DNA of 57,520 nt. It comes from an uncultured Prevotella sp. (GTDB lineage Bacteria; Bacteroidota; Bacteroidia; Bacteroidales; Bacteroidaceae). Every line of letters begins with the position of its first letter. The first letter of the stretch is position 1. The DNA is taken from NCBI GenBank assembly GCA_900319905.1, contig ONQB01000029.1, positions 1 through 57,520 on the forward strand, in the 5' to 3' direction. This document shows, piece by piece, positions 43,797-53,212 of this stretch. Position numbers and translations under genes: made by a program. Below the pieces are notes generated by a model. That model did no database searches. It worked only from the letters and a program-made list of their open reading frames with translations, and was not told the DNA's origin.

Positions 43797-44738
43797 ATGG
43801 CTGATCAATCAAAAAAGAAGAAGACGCGTGTGCTGTTGCCGGGTGGCATACAGGGTTTGGTGCATGACCTGCAGAATGGAGGTACGCGCAATGCCCCTCA
43901 GAAGGTTGAGGATACTGAAGAAACAAGTGGCAAGGACTCGGAGGAGAACAAGTCGGAGCAGAATCCGACGACAGCGCAATCCCCTACTCCACAGTCGGTT
44001 AGCGGTCAGTCCCCCACCCCACAGTCGCAGGCTTCCGCTGCTGCTGTGACTGGTCGTCGCCCTGAGCAGCAGGTTCAAGGCGAAGGCGGATCAACAACCG
44101 AACCGAAGGCTGGTTTGCAGGACAACGCATCATCTAACGTTCAAACCCCTGCACAAAACAGCGCTCAAAACTCGACACAATTTTCGAATGAGGCCAATCG
44201 TTCACAATCGGCTGGCAATCAGCAGAATGGCTATGGTCAGCCAATGCCGGTCGGTCAGCGCTACGGACAGTCGGTTGCTGAGCGTGAATCAGCTGATAAT
44301 CAGTATAATAGGTTTGGTGGCTCGGCTGCTACGGCGGTTGCTTCAAACTTCGCTGAGAATCGCGAAAAATCGACCGGGGCTGTATCTTCGTCCGAATACG
44401 CACAAAATGGCGGGGGTAACAACGGTGCTGCTACGGCTCCTCAGGGTCGTGGTCGTCGGCCGAAGGAGAACACGATGCGTGAGTATCACATCACGAAGGA
44501 CGACTCGAAGGATTCGTGGGATCTGTTCCTCGACCTTGCTAAGCAGTATAAGGACGGTGGTGGTAAGTTGGCGACGATCTACATCGACAACTCTCTGAAG
44601 AATCTGCTCGACCGCATGAAGTATGTGGGTCCTGAGAAGCTGACGACGTCGGCGATTCTCTCGAGCATCGTTGCCCGTTTCATCTATGACCATGAGGACG
44701 ACATCAGAAGAGTGCTGTTCTCGGGAGACTTGATCTAG
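43797..44738 (+). CDS. Ribbon-helix-helix partner of ParA with long disordered N-terminus
   Basis: A 313-residue protein. The last 80 or so residues (KLATIYIDNSLKNLLDRMKYVG...SAILSSIVARFIYDHEDDI) have the strand-helix-helix pattern of ribbon-helix-helix DNA-binding domains, as in DUF3408-type and ParR-like proteins. The first 225 or so are rich in Gln, Asn, Ser, Pro and Gly with low complexity and a basic RGRRPKEN patch before the domain. MADQSKKKKTRVLLPGGIQGL at the start may be the ParA-interacting segment. I infer that it is the centromere-binding partner of ParA. The stop overlaps the start of a family A repeat. Confidence 0.7.
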   Translation: MADQSKKKKTRVLLPGGIQGLVHDLQNGGTRNAPQKVEDTEETSGKDSEENKSEQNPTTAQSPTPQSVSGQSPTPQSQASAAAVTGRRPEQQVQGEGGSTTEPKAGLQDNASSNVQTPAQNSAQNSTQFSNEANRSQSAGNQQNGYGQPMPVGQRYGQSVAERESADNQYNRFGGSAATAVASNFAENREKSTGAVSSSEYAQNGGGNNGAATAPQGRGRRPKENTMREYHITKDDSKDSWDLFLDLAKQYKDGGGKLATIYIDNSLKNLLDRMKYVGPEKLTTSAILSSIVARFIYDHEDDIRRVLFSGDLI

Positions 44739-44882
44739 CCCTACCCCCGCGCTTCGCGCGGTTCCCTCCCCCAAATGGGGAGGGATGGTTACCATTGACG
44801 GAGACAGGAGCCCCACCCCCGCGCGCTAAAGCGCGCGGCTCCCTCCCCCACCTGAGGGGAGTGACTAATTACAATTGACGGT
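44739..44882 (+). repeat. Two family A repeats after the partition locus
   Basis: Copy one (44739-44803) follows the TAG stop at once; copy two (44811-44882) has the CGCGCTAAAGCGCG hairpin and CACCTGAGGGG variant. Confidence 0.8.
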
Positions 44883-44941
44883 GACAAGAGCCGGAAACTA
44901 GAAACAGAAAACATTGATACAAAGGAGGGTGTATCAGAATT

Positions 44942-45093
44942 AGTAAAGTACAGAAGTCCAGAAGTAGGGAAGTCCAGAAGTCCAGTCAAATGCATAAGTA
45001 TCTGATAATACGGTAACATTATTGTAATGACTGGACTTCTGGACTTCCGGACTTCTGGACTTCAAAAAATCTTCTGGACTTCTGTACTTCTCA
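44942..45093. repeat. Family C palindrome, loop type 2
   Basis: Arms of AGTCCAGAAGTAGGGAAGTC and complement around loop 44991-45031, inverted relative to 36757-36795. It ends at the ugd stop. Confidence 0.75.
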
Positions 45094-45095
45094 GA

Positions 45096-46346
45096 TTAAT
45101 CTCTTCTAAACAAGTCGCGGGTGTAGACTTTTTCCTGGACATCGTCGAGGCAACGGTCGTAGCGGTTGGCGATGATGGCTTGTGACTGTTGCTTGAACTT
45201 CTCGAGGTCGTTGACCACCAGGGAGCCAAAGAAGGTGGTGCCGTCTTTGAGTGTAGGCTCGTAGATGATGACGGTGGCGCCCTTGGCCTTGACCCGTTTC
45301 ATGACACCTTGGATGCTCGACTGGCGGAAGTTGTCGGAATGACTCTTCATGGTCAGGCGATAGACACCGATGACGCACTGATGCTCGCCGTCGGCGTTGT
45401 AGGCGTTGTCGTCGTAGTAGCTGTAGTAGCCGGCTTTGCGCAGCACCTGGTCGGCGATGAAGTCCTTACGTGTGCGGTTGCTCTCGACGATGGCCTGGAT
45501 GAGGTTCTCGGGCACGTCTTTGTAGTTGGCCAACAGCTGTTTGGTGTCTTTTGGAAGGCAGTAGCCGCCGTAGCCGAAGGAGGGGTTGTTGTAGAACTCT
45601 CCGATGCGCGGGTCGAGGCATACGCCGTCGATGATGCTTCGGGTGTTGAGTCCTTTGACCTCGGCGTAGGTGTCGAGTTCGTTGAAGTAGCTCACGCGCA
45701 GTGCGAGGTAGGTGTTGGCGAAGAGTTTGACGGCTTCGGCCTCGGTGGTCCCCATGAAGAGCATGGGAATGTCTTGTTTGATGGCGCCTTTGGCGAGCAT
45801 GTCGGCGAAGGTGTGAGCCGCTTTGTCGAGTCGTGGGTCACCTTCTGGTCGTCCGACGATGATACGTGAGGGGTAGAGGTTGTCGTAGAGCGCCTTGCTT
45901 TCTCTGAGGAACTCAGGAGCGAAGATGATGTTGTCGCTGTGGTAGCGCTGTCTGACGGAGGCGGTGTAGCCCACGGGAATGGTCGACTTGATGATGATGA
46001 TGGCGTTGGGGTTGACCTTGAGCACGAGTTCGATGACTTCTTCGACATGCGACGTGTCGAAGTAGTTTTTCACAGCGTCGTAGTTTGTGGGTGTGGCTAC
46101 GACGACGAATTCAGCGTCGGCGTAGGCCGCGGCTCCGTCGGTGGTGAAGGAGAGGTCGAGGTCTTTCTCTTTGAAGTATTTTTCGATGTAGTCGTCCTGG
46201 ATAGGTAACTGCTTGTGTTTAAGCATTTCCACCTTCTCTGGGACGACATCGACGGCGGTGACTGTTTCATGTTGGGCGAGCAGGGTAGCGATGCTCAAGC
46301 CCACGTAGCCGGTGCCGGCTATGGCAACCTTGTGTTTTGAAACCAT
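45096..46346 (-). CDS. ugd: UDP-glucose 6-dehydrogenase
   Basis: A 416-residue NAD-dependent enzyme that makes UDP-glucuronate for capsule or exopolysaccharide. Rossmann motif [12 protein letters not shown] at the N-terminus; catalytic Cys263 in [21 protein letters not shown] and [10 protein letters not shown] are typical. Length is normal for the short type. No other glycan genes are adjacent. Confidence 0.96.
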   Translation of the reverse strand: MVSKHKVAIAGTGYVGLSIATLLAQHETVTAVDVVPEKVEMLKHKQLPIQDDYIEKYFKEKDLDLSFTTDGAAAYADAEFVVVATPTNYDAVKNYFDTSHVEEVIELVLKVNPNAIIIIKSTIPVGYTASVRQRYHSDNIIFAPEFLRESKALYDNLYPSRIIVGRPEGDPRLDKAAHTFADMLAKGAIKQDIPMLFMGTTEAEAVKLFANTYLALRVSYFNELDTYAEVKGLNTRSIIDGVCLDPRIGEFYNNPSFGYGGYCLPKDTKQLLANYKDVPENLIQAIVESNRTRKDFIADQVLRKAGYYSYYDDNAYNADGEHQCVIGVYRLTMKSHSDNFRQSSIQGVMKRVKAKGATVIIYEPTLKDGTTFFGSLVVNDLEKFKQQSQAIIANRYDRCLDDVQEKVYTRDLFRRD

Positions 46347-46365
46347 ATTAGTATCTTGTTTTTTG

Positions 46366-46396
46366 CAAAGTTAGTGAAAATAGGGGGAACGGCAAA
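46366..46396 (-). promoter_or_regulatory. Promoter of ugd
   Basis: On the minus strand TTTG (46393-46396), 19-bp spacer, TAACTTTG (46366-46373) followed by CA. Leader about 13 nt. Confidence 0.75.
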
Positions 46397-46412
46397 GGGA
46401 AAAGGGGAAAAA

Positions 46413-46547
46413 AGCCCCACCCCCGCGCTTCGCGCGGCTCCCTCCCCCAAATGGGGAGGGATGGTTACCATTGACGGAGACAGGAGCCCCACCCCCGCGC
46501 TTCGCGCGGCTCCCTCCCCCAAATGGGGAGGGATAGTTACCATTGAC
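46413..46547 (+). repeat. Tandem pair of family A repeats
   Basis: Two nearly identical copies in direct order between the divergent ugd and TonB-receptor genes. This is one of the few copies not placed behind a stop codon. Confidence 0.8.
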
Positions 46548-46642
46548 GGATGATGGGGGTGGGCTCATTACAGTGTGGTTAAATTTTTAAGGGTGCTTCA
46601 GAAATATTCTGAGATTTGCATGTTTGTTTCAGCAATTTTAAT

Positions 46643-46650
46643 TAATTTTG
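46643..46650 (+). promoter_or_regulatory. Putative -7 box of the TonB-receptor gene
   Basis: TAATTTTG followed by CG. TTTG words at 46615 and 46623 are at non-ideal spacing. Leader about 55 nt. Confidence 0.45.
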
Positions 46651-46713
46651 CGTCGTATAACATAATATCGAGATATTGATATACCTTTTTTAATTTAATT
46701 AATCACTACACTT

Positions 46714-49700
46714 ATGCAGAAAAGACTGCTTTTTCTGGTTTCATTGTTGTTGTGCCTGACAACGACAATGATGGCACAGATTACCACCTCCGGGCTTAGC
46801 GGCAGCGTTAAGGCCAACGGTGAGGATGTGATTGGTGCCACAGTAGAGGCCATTCATGTGCCAACGGGTACCAAGTACCAAGCTGTTACAAACACCAAAG
46901 GTGCCTTCGCCATCAACGGCATGCGTCCGGGCGGACCTTACACCGTCAAAATCAGCTACATCGGCTATGAGACGAAGGAGGTGAAGGACATCACGCTTCA
47001 GCTTGGTCAGACCTTCAGCCTCCCTGTGTCGCTCTCTGAGAACGCGCAGGAGCTGGGTGAAATCGTTGTCTCGGCAAAGGCTACGAAATTCAACACGCTC
47101 AAGACGGGCGCCGCCACTAACATCAACAACGAACAGATGCAGAACATGCCGACGGTGAGCCGTTCTCTGACCGACATCACCCGTCTCTCGCCCTACGGCG
47201 GCAACGGCATGAGCTTCGGCGGCATGGACGGCCGTACGGCCAACTTCACCGTCGACGGTGCCAACTTCAACAACAACTTCGGTCTGAGTTCCAACCTCCC
47301 CGGCGGCGGCAATCCTATCTCCATTGACGCCATCCAGGAACTGCAGGTGGTGGTGTCGCCTTACGACGTGCGCCAGACCAACTTCATCAGCGGTGGTATC
47401 AACGCCATCACCAAGAGCGGTACCAACACCTTCAAGGGTACGGCTTACGTGTATCACCGCAACGAGAACATGCGCGGCAACTCGGTGTACAAGACCGAGA
47501 TACCCGGCGCACGCGAGACCGACCGCTCCACCACTTACGGCGGAACACTCGGCGGTCCCATCATCAAGGACAAGCTGTTCTTCTTCGTGCAGGGCGAGTA
47601 CATCACCACGCCTTCCGTGGCCGTGCGCTGGCGTGCCTCTGAGAACGGCGTGGGCAACGAGTCGCAGTATCTCTCTTATGCCTCCATTGCCGACATGCAG
47701 CGCGTGCAGCAGTACGTGGCCGACAAATACGGCTACAACACCGGCAGCTTCACCTCGTTCCCTGCCGACCAGAACAACACCAAGCTCCTCGGCAAGCTGA
47801 CGTGGAACATCAACGACCAGCACCACCTCGACTTCCGCTACAACTACACCAACAACACCTCGTGGATGGCGCCCAACCCCTCGTCGATGGACGGCGGCAC
47901 ACGCTCGCCCTACGCGCGTACATCATTATACAGCATGGCTTTCGCCAACTCGATGTACTCCATGCACAACAAGGTGCACTCCTTCTCGCTCGACCTCAAC
48001 AGCCGCTTCAGCAATGAGCTGAGCAACCAGTTCCTGGCCACCTACTCCATCCTCAACGACGAGCGCGGCTCCAACTCCTCTGAGTTCCCGTTCATCGACA
48101 TCCAGGACGGCACCGGCGACAACGTACAGTACATGTCGCTCGGCTACGAGCTCTTCACCTGGAACAACGCCGTGCACAACAAGGTGTGGAACATCAAGGA
48201 CGACCTCACCTGGTACAAGGGCAACCACAAGTTCCTCTTCGGTCTGAACTACGAGCATCAGATGGCTGACAACCAGTACATGCGCAACGGTACGGGCTAC
48301 TACCGCTACCGCTCGGTTGACGACTTCGTCAACGGCGCTGCTCCTGAGATTGTCTGCCTGACCTATGGCTACAACGGCGAGAGCAAGCCCGCCGCACGTA
48401 TCAACAGCAACAACTTCGGACTCTATGCCCAGGACGAGTGGCAGGCCCTGACAAACCTCAAGCTCACCTACGGCATCCGCTTCGACCTGCTGGCCTACGA
48501 CAACGGCGACCTGATGACCAACAACGCCATCAAGGCCCTCGACTATGACGGACGCCACATCGACACGGGCAAATGGCCCGACGCCAACCTCCGCATCTCT
48601 CCCCGTGTGGGCTTCACATGGGATGTGTTCGGTGACCAGAAGCTGCGCGTGCGCGGCGGCACCGGTCTCTTCGCAGGACGTCTGCCCCTCGTGTTCTTCA
48701 CCAACATGCCCAGCAACTCGGGCATGGTGCAGTTCAATGCCCAGCTCAACGGCACTTCCAAGGCTCCTTCCTACTATACCGGTCCTTACACCACCGACGA
48801 GAAGGGCGTGCACCATATTGACATGAGCCAGTTCGCTGGCGGTCTCGTGACCGACGCCAACGGCCACGCCACCATCCAGGCACTCAAGGACAAGCTCGTC
48901 TCCCTGGGCTATCCCACCACCATCTCGTCCGACCAGGGCACACTGCCCGGCTCCATTGCCGCCGTCGACAAGAACTTCAAGATGCCCCAGGCATGGAAGT
49001 CTTCTCTGGCCGTCGACTACCAGATGCCCGTCAACTTCCCCTTCACGGTCACCCTTGAGGGTATCTTCAACAAGACCATCAACGACGCCAGCATCTCCGA
49101 CTGGAGCATCCAGCCCGTCGAGGGCTTCGCACGCTGGAACGGCGCCGACAACCGGCCTATCTTCCCCTCCGGCTTCCGTGCAGGCCGCACCAAGGCCTTC
49201 GTGCTTGAGAACACCAGCCGCGGCTACGGATGGTCGTTCGTGGCACAGGTCAACATGAAGCCCTTCGACTGGATGGACCTCACCGCCAGCTACACCCACA
49301 CCGTCAACAAGGAGGTGACCGGCAGGCCCGGCTCCAACGCCGAGTCGGCCTTCACCTACGTGCCCACACCCTACGGTCCCAACAACATCAAGTTGCACAA
49401 CTCGCAGTATGTGGAGCCTGACCGCATCGCTGCCGGTCTGAACCTGCACGACCACAGCGGCAACCACTACTCGTTCTTCTACGAGGCATGGCGCGGAGGA
49501 TACAACTACTCCTACATGATGGCCAACGACATGAACGGCGACGGCTACAGCTACGACGCGCTCTATGTGCCCAACGACAACGAGGTCGGCGTGGCAGGCA
49601 GCGCTAATCCCGGCCAGTTCCGCTTCGCTACCGAGGACGATATGACCCGCTTCATGGACTACGTCCACCGCGACAAATACCTGAAGAACCATCAGGGCGA

Positions 49701-50046
49701 GTATGCCGAGGCCTACAGCGTGTACAACCCATGGGTGCACCGCATCGACTTCAGCTACAAGCACGACTTCAAGCTCAACCTCGGCTCCACCTCACACAAG
49801 CTGCAGCTCAGCTTCGACGTGAAGAACGTGCTCAACCTCTTCAACTCCAAGTGGGGTGTGATGAAGGTGATGAACTCCTCTCTCAACGAGGGCCGCATCC
49901 TGCGCTACGACCACACCGACGCCGAGGGCTACCCCGTGTTCACCACACCGTCTGCCGTCAAGAGCGGCGTCAAGACCTGGCTGCCCAACTTCTCCATCGG
50001 ACAGTGCTGGTATGCCTCAATCGGTGTTAAGTATTACTTCAACTAA
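46714..50046 (+). CDS. Oar-like TonB-dependent receptor with carboxypeptidase-regulatory domain
   Basis: A 1110-residue outer-membrane protein. Signal peptide up to about residue 22 (TTTMMAQ); residues about 28-110 are a CarboxypepD_reg domain (VIGATVEAIHVPTG...ISYIGYETKEV); a plug domain follows (TGAATNINNEQMQNMP...GGGNPISIDAIQELQV); the rest is beta-barrel ending in GVKYYFN. The GGINAITKSGTN-type plug resembles Oar proteins rather than SusC. No SusD follows; instead a BACON/OB-fold lipoprotein lies 24 bp downstream, so the two are likely an operon. The ligand is unknown. Confidence 0.9.
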   Translation: MQKRLLFLVSLLLCLTTTMMAQITTSGLSGSVKANGEDVIGATVEAIHVPTGTKYQAVTNTKGAFAINGMRPGGPYTVKISYIGYETKEVKDITLQLGQTFSLPVSLSENAQELGEIVVSAKATKFNTLKTGAATNINNEQMQNMPTVSRSLTDITRLSPYGGNGMSFGGMDGRTANFTVDGANFNNNFGLSSNLPGGGNPISIDAIQELQVVVSPYDVRQTNFISGGINAITKSGTNTFKGTAYVYHRNENMRGNSVYKTEIPGARETDRSTTYGGTLGGPIIKDKLFFFVQGEYITTPSVAVRWRASENGVGNESQYLSYASIADMQRVQQYVADKYGYNTGSFTSFPADQNNTKLLGKLTWNINDQHHLDFRYNYTNNTSWMAPNPSSMDGGTRSPYARTSLYSMAFANSMYSMHNKVHSFSLDLNSRFSNELSNQFLATYSILNDERGSNSSEFPFIDIQDGTGDNVQYMSLGYELFTWNNAVHNKVWNIKDDLTWYKGNHKFLFGLNYEHQMADNQYMRNGTGYYRYRSVDDFVNGAAPEIVCLTYGYNGESKPAARINSNNFGLYAQDEWQALTNLKLTYGIRFDLLAYDNGDLMTNNAIKALDYDGRHIDTGKWPDANLRISPRVGFTWDVFGDQKLRVRGGTGLFAGRLPLVFFTNMPSNSGMVQFNAQLNGTSKAPSYYTGPYTTDEKGVHHIDMSQFAGGLVTDANGHATIQALKDKLVSLGYPTTISSDQGTLPGSIAAVDKNFKMPQAWKSSLAVDYQMPVNFPFTVTLEGIFNKTINDASISDWSIQPVEGFARWNGADNRPIFPSGFRAGRTKAFVLENTSRGYGWSFVAQVNMKPFDWMDLTASYTHTVNKEVTGRPGSNAESAFTYVPTPYGPNNIKLHNSQYVEPDRIAAGLNLHDHSGNHYSFFYEAWRGGYNYSYMMANDMNGDGYSYDALYVPNDNEVGVAGSANPGQFRFATEDDMTRFMDYVHRDKYLKNHQGEYAEAYSVYNPWVHRIDFSYKHDFKLNLGSTSHKLQLSFDVKNVLNLFNSKWGVMKVMNSSLNEGRILRYDHTDAEGYPVFTTPSAVKSGVKTWLPNFSIGQCWYASIGVKYYFN

Positions 50047-50070
50047 TTTCCTTCAAAACAACAAGCAATT

Positions 50071-51657
50071 ATGAAACTCAAACATATATTTGCTGCCGCG
50101 CTCAGCCTGTTGATGGTCACCGCCTGCAACGACGACAACACCATCGGCACGTTAGGCGACATTGAGCTTGACAAGAGCTACGTCTCCATTCCCGCCCAGG
50201 GCGGCGACGCCACCGTCACCGTCAAGGCTGCCGGCGACTGGCAGTTTGACAAGGTGTTCCAGGTCATCACCAAAAAGGATGACGGCACAAAGGACACCAC
50301 TTATAACGACACTCCCACATGGCTGAAGCTCGACAAGGCCTCGGGCTCGGCCGGTGAGACCAAGGTCACGCTGCATGCCGACGCCACCAACGGCGGCCGC
50401 AGCACACAGCTGGAGATCGTCTGCAATGGCCAGCGCCAGTACCTGAACGTCATGCAGGGCGACCAGACTCCTCAGGAGGCCACCGTGGCCGACGTGCTTG
50501 CCGGTCCCGACGGCAAGACCTTCCGGGTGACGGGTACCGTAGAGGATATCTACAACACCACCTACGGCAACTGGTACCTGCGCGACAAAACGGGACGCTT
50601 GACCATCTACGGCACGCTCGACAAAGAGGGCAAGGCTAAGAACTTCGCCAGCCTCGGCATTGAGAACGGTGACGTGGTGACCGTGGAAGGTCCTAAGACT
50701 ACCTACGGCACCACAGTGGAATTGGTTGACGTAACAGTCATCAAGATCACCAAGGCCATGCTCAAGCTGGTCGAGACGCAGTCAGCACCCGCCTCCAAGG
50801 ACGGCGGCGACTTCGTTGTCAAGGTGGCCTTCAAGGGCAAGAGCGTCAATCCCGTCATTCCGGACGATGCAAAGAACTGGCTCGGCGTGAGTTCCATCAA
50901 GACCTTCGCCGGCGTACCCTCGAAGACGGTGACCAACCCGGCCGACACTGCCCTCATCACCTTCCACTGCCAGCCCAACAGCGGCTCGGCACGCTCGGCT
51001 GAGGTGCCCGTCACCTCCGGCACCACCACTCTGAAAGCCACGGTCAAGCAGGCCGGCAACGTACAGCAGGTCACGCTCGCTGAGTTCCGCAACCAGCCCG
51101 TGGGTACCGCAGAATACCGCATCAGCGGCGTCGTGACGAAGGTGGACACCAAAAATGGCAACATCTGGGTCAACGACTACACCGACCCCACCGGCACCGT
51201 GGAAATCTATAAGGTGAAGAACATGCCCGCTGGACTGAAGGCTGGCGACATCGTCACCGCCACCGGCGTGAGGGCACAGTACAAGACAACCGTTGAGATG
51301 GGCGACGGCACCAACCATCCTGTCATTGAAAAGGTGGAGAGCGCAAAGAGCGTGACCCTCGCTGGATTCAATGCAGCCCCCGACGGTTCTGAGCTGCTCG
51401 TCATCACCGGTACCGTGAAAGAGATCAAAAATGGCAAGTATGGCAACATCTATGTCACCGATGGCACCAACGATGTCTACGTCTACGGTGTCTATGGCTA
51501 CGGTGCTGCAAAGGGTTCTGCTGACCGTCAGAACTTCCTGGCCAACCAGGGCATAGGCGTGGGCGACAAGATCACCCTCGTCGGTCCTAAGACTACCTAC
51601 AATGGTACAGTCGAGATGAACGGTGGCTACTATGTGAGCCATACGAAGGCACAGTAA
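50071..51657 (+). CDS. Lipoprotein with BACON and OB-fold domains
   Basis: A 528-residue lipoprotein (lipobox MVTAC, Cys near residue 18). Residues about 30-125 are a BACON-like beta-sandwich (SYVSIPAQGGDATVTVKAAG). Residues about 135-230, 335-425 and 430-525 look like three OB-fold modules with the pattern FRVTGTVEDIYNT.YGNWYL.D and GD.VTVEGP. A second BACON-like segment lies at about 240-325. OB-fold modules of this kind accompany surface nucleases or bind polymers. Being 24 bp after the Oar-like receptor, it may be its surface partner. Function is not known. Confidence 0.8.
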   Translation: MKLKHIFAAALSLLMVTACNDDNTIGTLGDIELDKSYVSIPAQGGDATVTVKAAGDWQFDKVFQVITKKDDGTKDTTYNDTPTWLKLDKASGSAGETKVTLHADATNGGRSTQLEIVCNGQRQYLNVMQGDQTPQEATVADVLAGPDGKTFRVTGTVEDIYNTTYGNWYLRDKTGRLTIYGTLDKEGKAKNFASLGIENGDVVTVEGPKTTYGTTVELVDVTVIKITKAMLKLVETQSAPASKDGGDFVVKVAFKGKSVNPVIPDDAKNWLGVSSIKTFAGVPSKTVTNPADTALITFHCQPNSGSARSAEVPVTSGTTTLKATVKQAGNVQQVTLAEFRNQPVGTAEYRISGVVTKVDTKNGNIWVNDYTDPTGTVEIYKVKNMPAGLKAGDIVTATGVRAQYKTTVEMGDGTNHPVIEKVESAKSVTLAGFNAAPDGSELLVITGTVKEIKNGKYGNIYVTDGTNDVYVYGVYGYGAAKGSADRQNFLANQGIGVGDKITLVGPKTTYNGTVEMNGGYYVSHTKAQ

Positions 51658-51689
51658 GGGACCTTTTGAAAAGACGGGTCTTCTTGAGA

Positions 51690-51910
51690 AGTCCCGTCTT
51701 TTGAGAAGTCCGGAAGTTCGGAAGTTCAGAAGTCCGGTCATTACAATAAGCCGTAACAGTGAAGTATTGTTGCTTCTCGATTCGCTTATGGTAATGACTG
51801 AACTTCCGGACTTCTGAACTTCCGGACTTCTTAATTTACTTTCGGTCTTCTTAATTTACTTCCGGACTTCTAAATTTTCTTCCGGACTTCTAAATCTACT
51901 TCCGGCCTTC
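51690..51910. repeat. Family C palindrome, loop type 1, extended
   Basis: Arms around loop 51748-51795, then four degenerate TTCTTAATTTACTTCCGGAC units (about 51820-51910). It fills most of the gap before uxuA. Confidence 0.75.
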
Positions 51911-51978
51911 AATAAACAATATCTCCCCTTTTTCCACGTTATTGTAGAAATGAAACAATAAACAAATTATTCAAGCTA

Positions 51979-53211
51979 ATGGAAAGAACATGGAGATGGT
52001 TTGGCAAGAATGATAAGATCACGCTTGCCATGCTCAAGGAAATCGGTGTGGAGGGCATTGTCACCGCGCTCCACGATGTGCCTCTCGGTGAGGTGTGGAC
52101 CCGTGAGAAGATACACGATCTGAAAACATATATCGAAAGCTATGGCATGCGCTGGAGCGTTGTGGAGAGCCTGCCCGTCGTGGAGACTATCAAGTACGGT
52201 GGTCCCGACCGCGACCATCAGATAGAGGTCTATAAGGAGAGCCTGCGCAACCTCTCGGCTGAGGGCATTCATACTATCTGCTACAACTTCATGCCGGTGC
52301 TCGACTGGGCCCGTACCGACCTCAACCATCCCAATCCCAACGGCACGACCAATCTGTATTTCAATTATGCCGAGTTTGCTTACTTCGACATCTATATCCT
52401 CAAGCGTCCCGGAGCCCGGGAAGAGTGGTGGAGGTTCCAGTTCCCTGCCGGCGTAGGCCAGGGCCGTAACGTACTGGCGGAAGCCGATGCGCTGGCCAAG
52501 ACGATGACACCCGAGAAGGATCATGACCTCGTGGAGACCATCATCATCAAGACGCAAGGCTTCGTCTCGGGCAACTTCTCCGAGAACGACGACGCGCCCA
52601 TACAGAAGTTCCGTGAGTTCCTCGACCTCTACAAAGGCATCGACAAGGCTCAGTTGCGTGCCAACATGAAGTACTTCCTCGAAGCCATCATGCCGACCTG
52701 CGAGGAGTGCGACATGAACATGTGTGTGCACCCCGACGATCCGCCCATCGAGATTCTTGGCCTGCCGCGCATCGTGCGCACCGCCGACGACATCCGCTGG
52801 TTCCTCAATGCCGTGCCCAACAAGCACAACGGTCTGACGTTCTGTGCCGGGTCGCTGTCGGCAGGCGCTTACAACAATGTCGTGGACATGGCGCGTGAGT
52901 TTGCGCCGCGCACCCATTTCGTCCATCTGCGTTCCTGCCATATCTTTCCCAATGGCGACTTCACCGAGGCCTCCCATCTCGGCGGTCGTGCCGACATCAT
53001 CGAGCTCTGCCGTATCTTTGAGAAGGAGAACCCGCAGCTGCCCATGCGCGTCGACCATGGCATGACCATGCTTGGCGATGAGAACCGCGGCTACAACGCC
53101 GGCTATTCGTTCCTCGGACGTATGTTTGCCATGGGACAGGTGCAGGGCATCCTGGCCACCGTCGACCGTGAGTTGGGCATTCCTTACAAACAACCTGGAT
53201 TCTTTGAATGA
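51979..53211 (+). CDS. uxuA: Mannonate dehydratase
   Basis: A 410-residue enzyme that dehydrates D-mannonate to 2-keto-3-deoxygluconate in glucuronate breakdown. Typical segments: MERTWRWFGKNDKITLAMLK, ALHDVPLGEVWT, NFMPVLDWARTDL, MCVHPDDPP and FVHLRSCHIFPNGDF. Length is normal. The stop is followed after one base by the uxuB start, so the two are translationally close. Confidence 0.97.
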   Translation: MERTWRWFGKNDKITLAMLKEIGVEGIVTALHDVPLGEVWTREKIHDLKTYIESYGMRWSVVESLPVVETIKYGGPDRDHQIEVYKESLRNLSAEGIHTICYNFMPVLDWARTDLNHPNPNGTTNLYFNYAEFAYFDIYILKRPGAREEWWRFQFPAGVGQGRNVLAEADALAKTMTPEKDHDLVETIIIKTQGFVSGNFSENDDAPIQKFREFLDLYKGIDKAQLRANMKYFLEAIMPTCEECDMNMCVHPDDPPIEILGLPRIVRTADDIRWFLNAVPNKHNGLTFCAGSLSAGAYNNVVDMAREFAPRTHFVHLRSCHIFPNGDFTEASHLGGRADIIELCRIFEKENPQLPMRVDHGMTMLGDENRGYNAGYSFLGRMFAMGQVQGILATVDRELGIPYKQPGFFE

Positions 53212-53212
53212 T

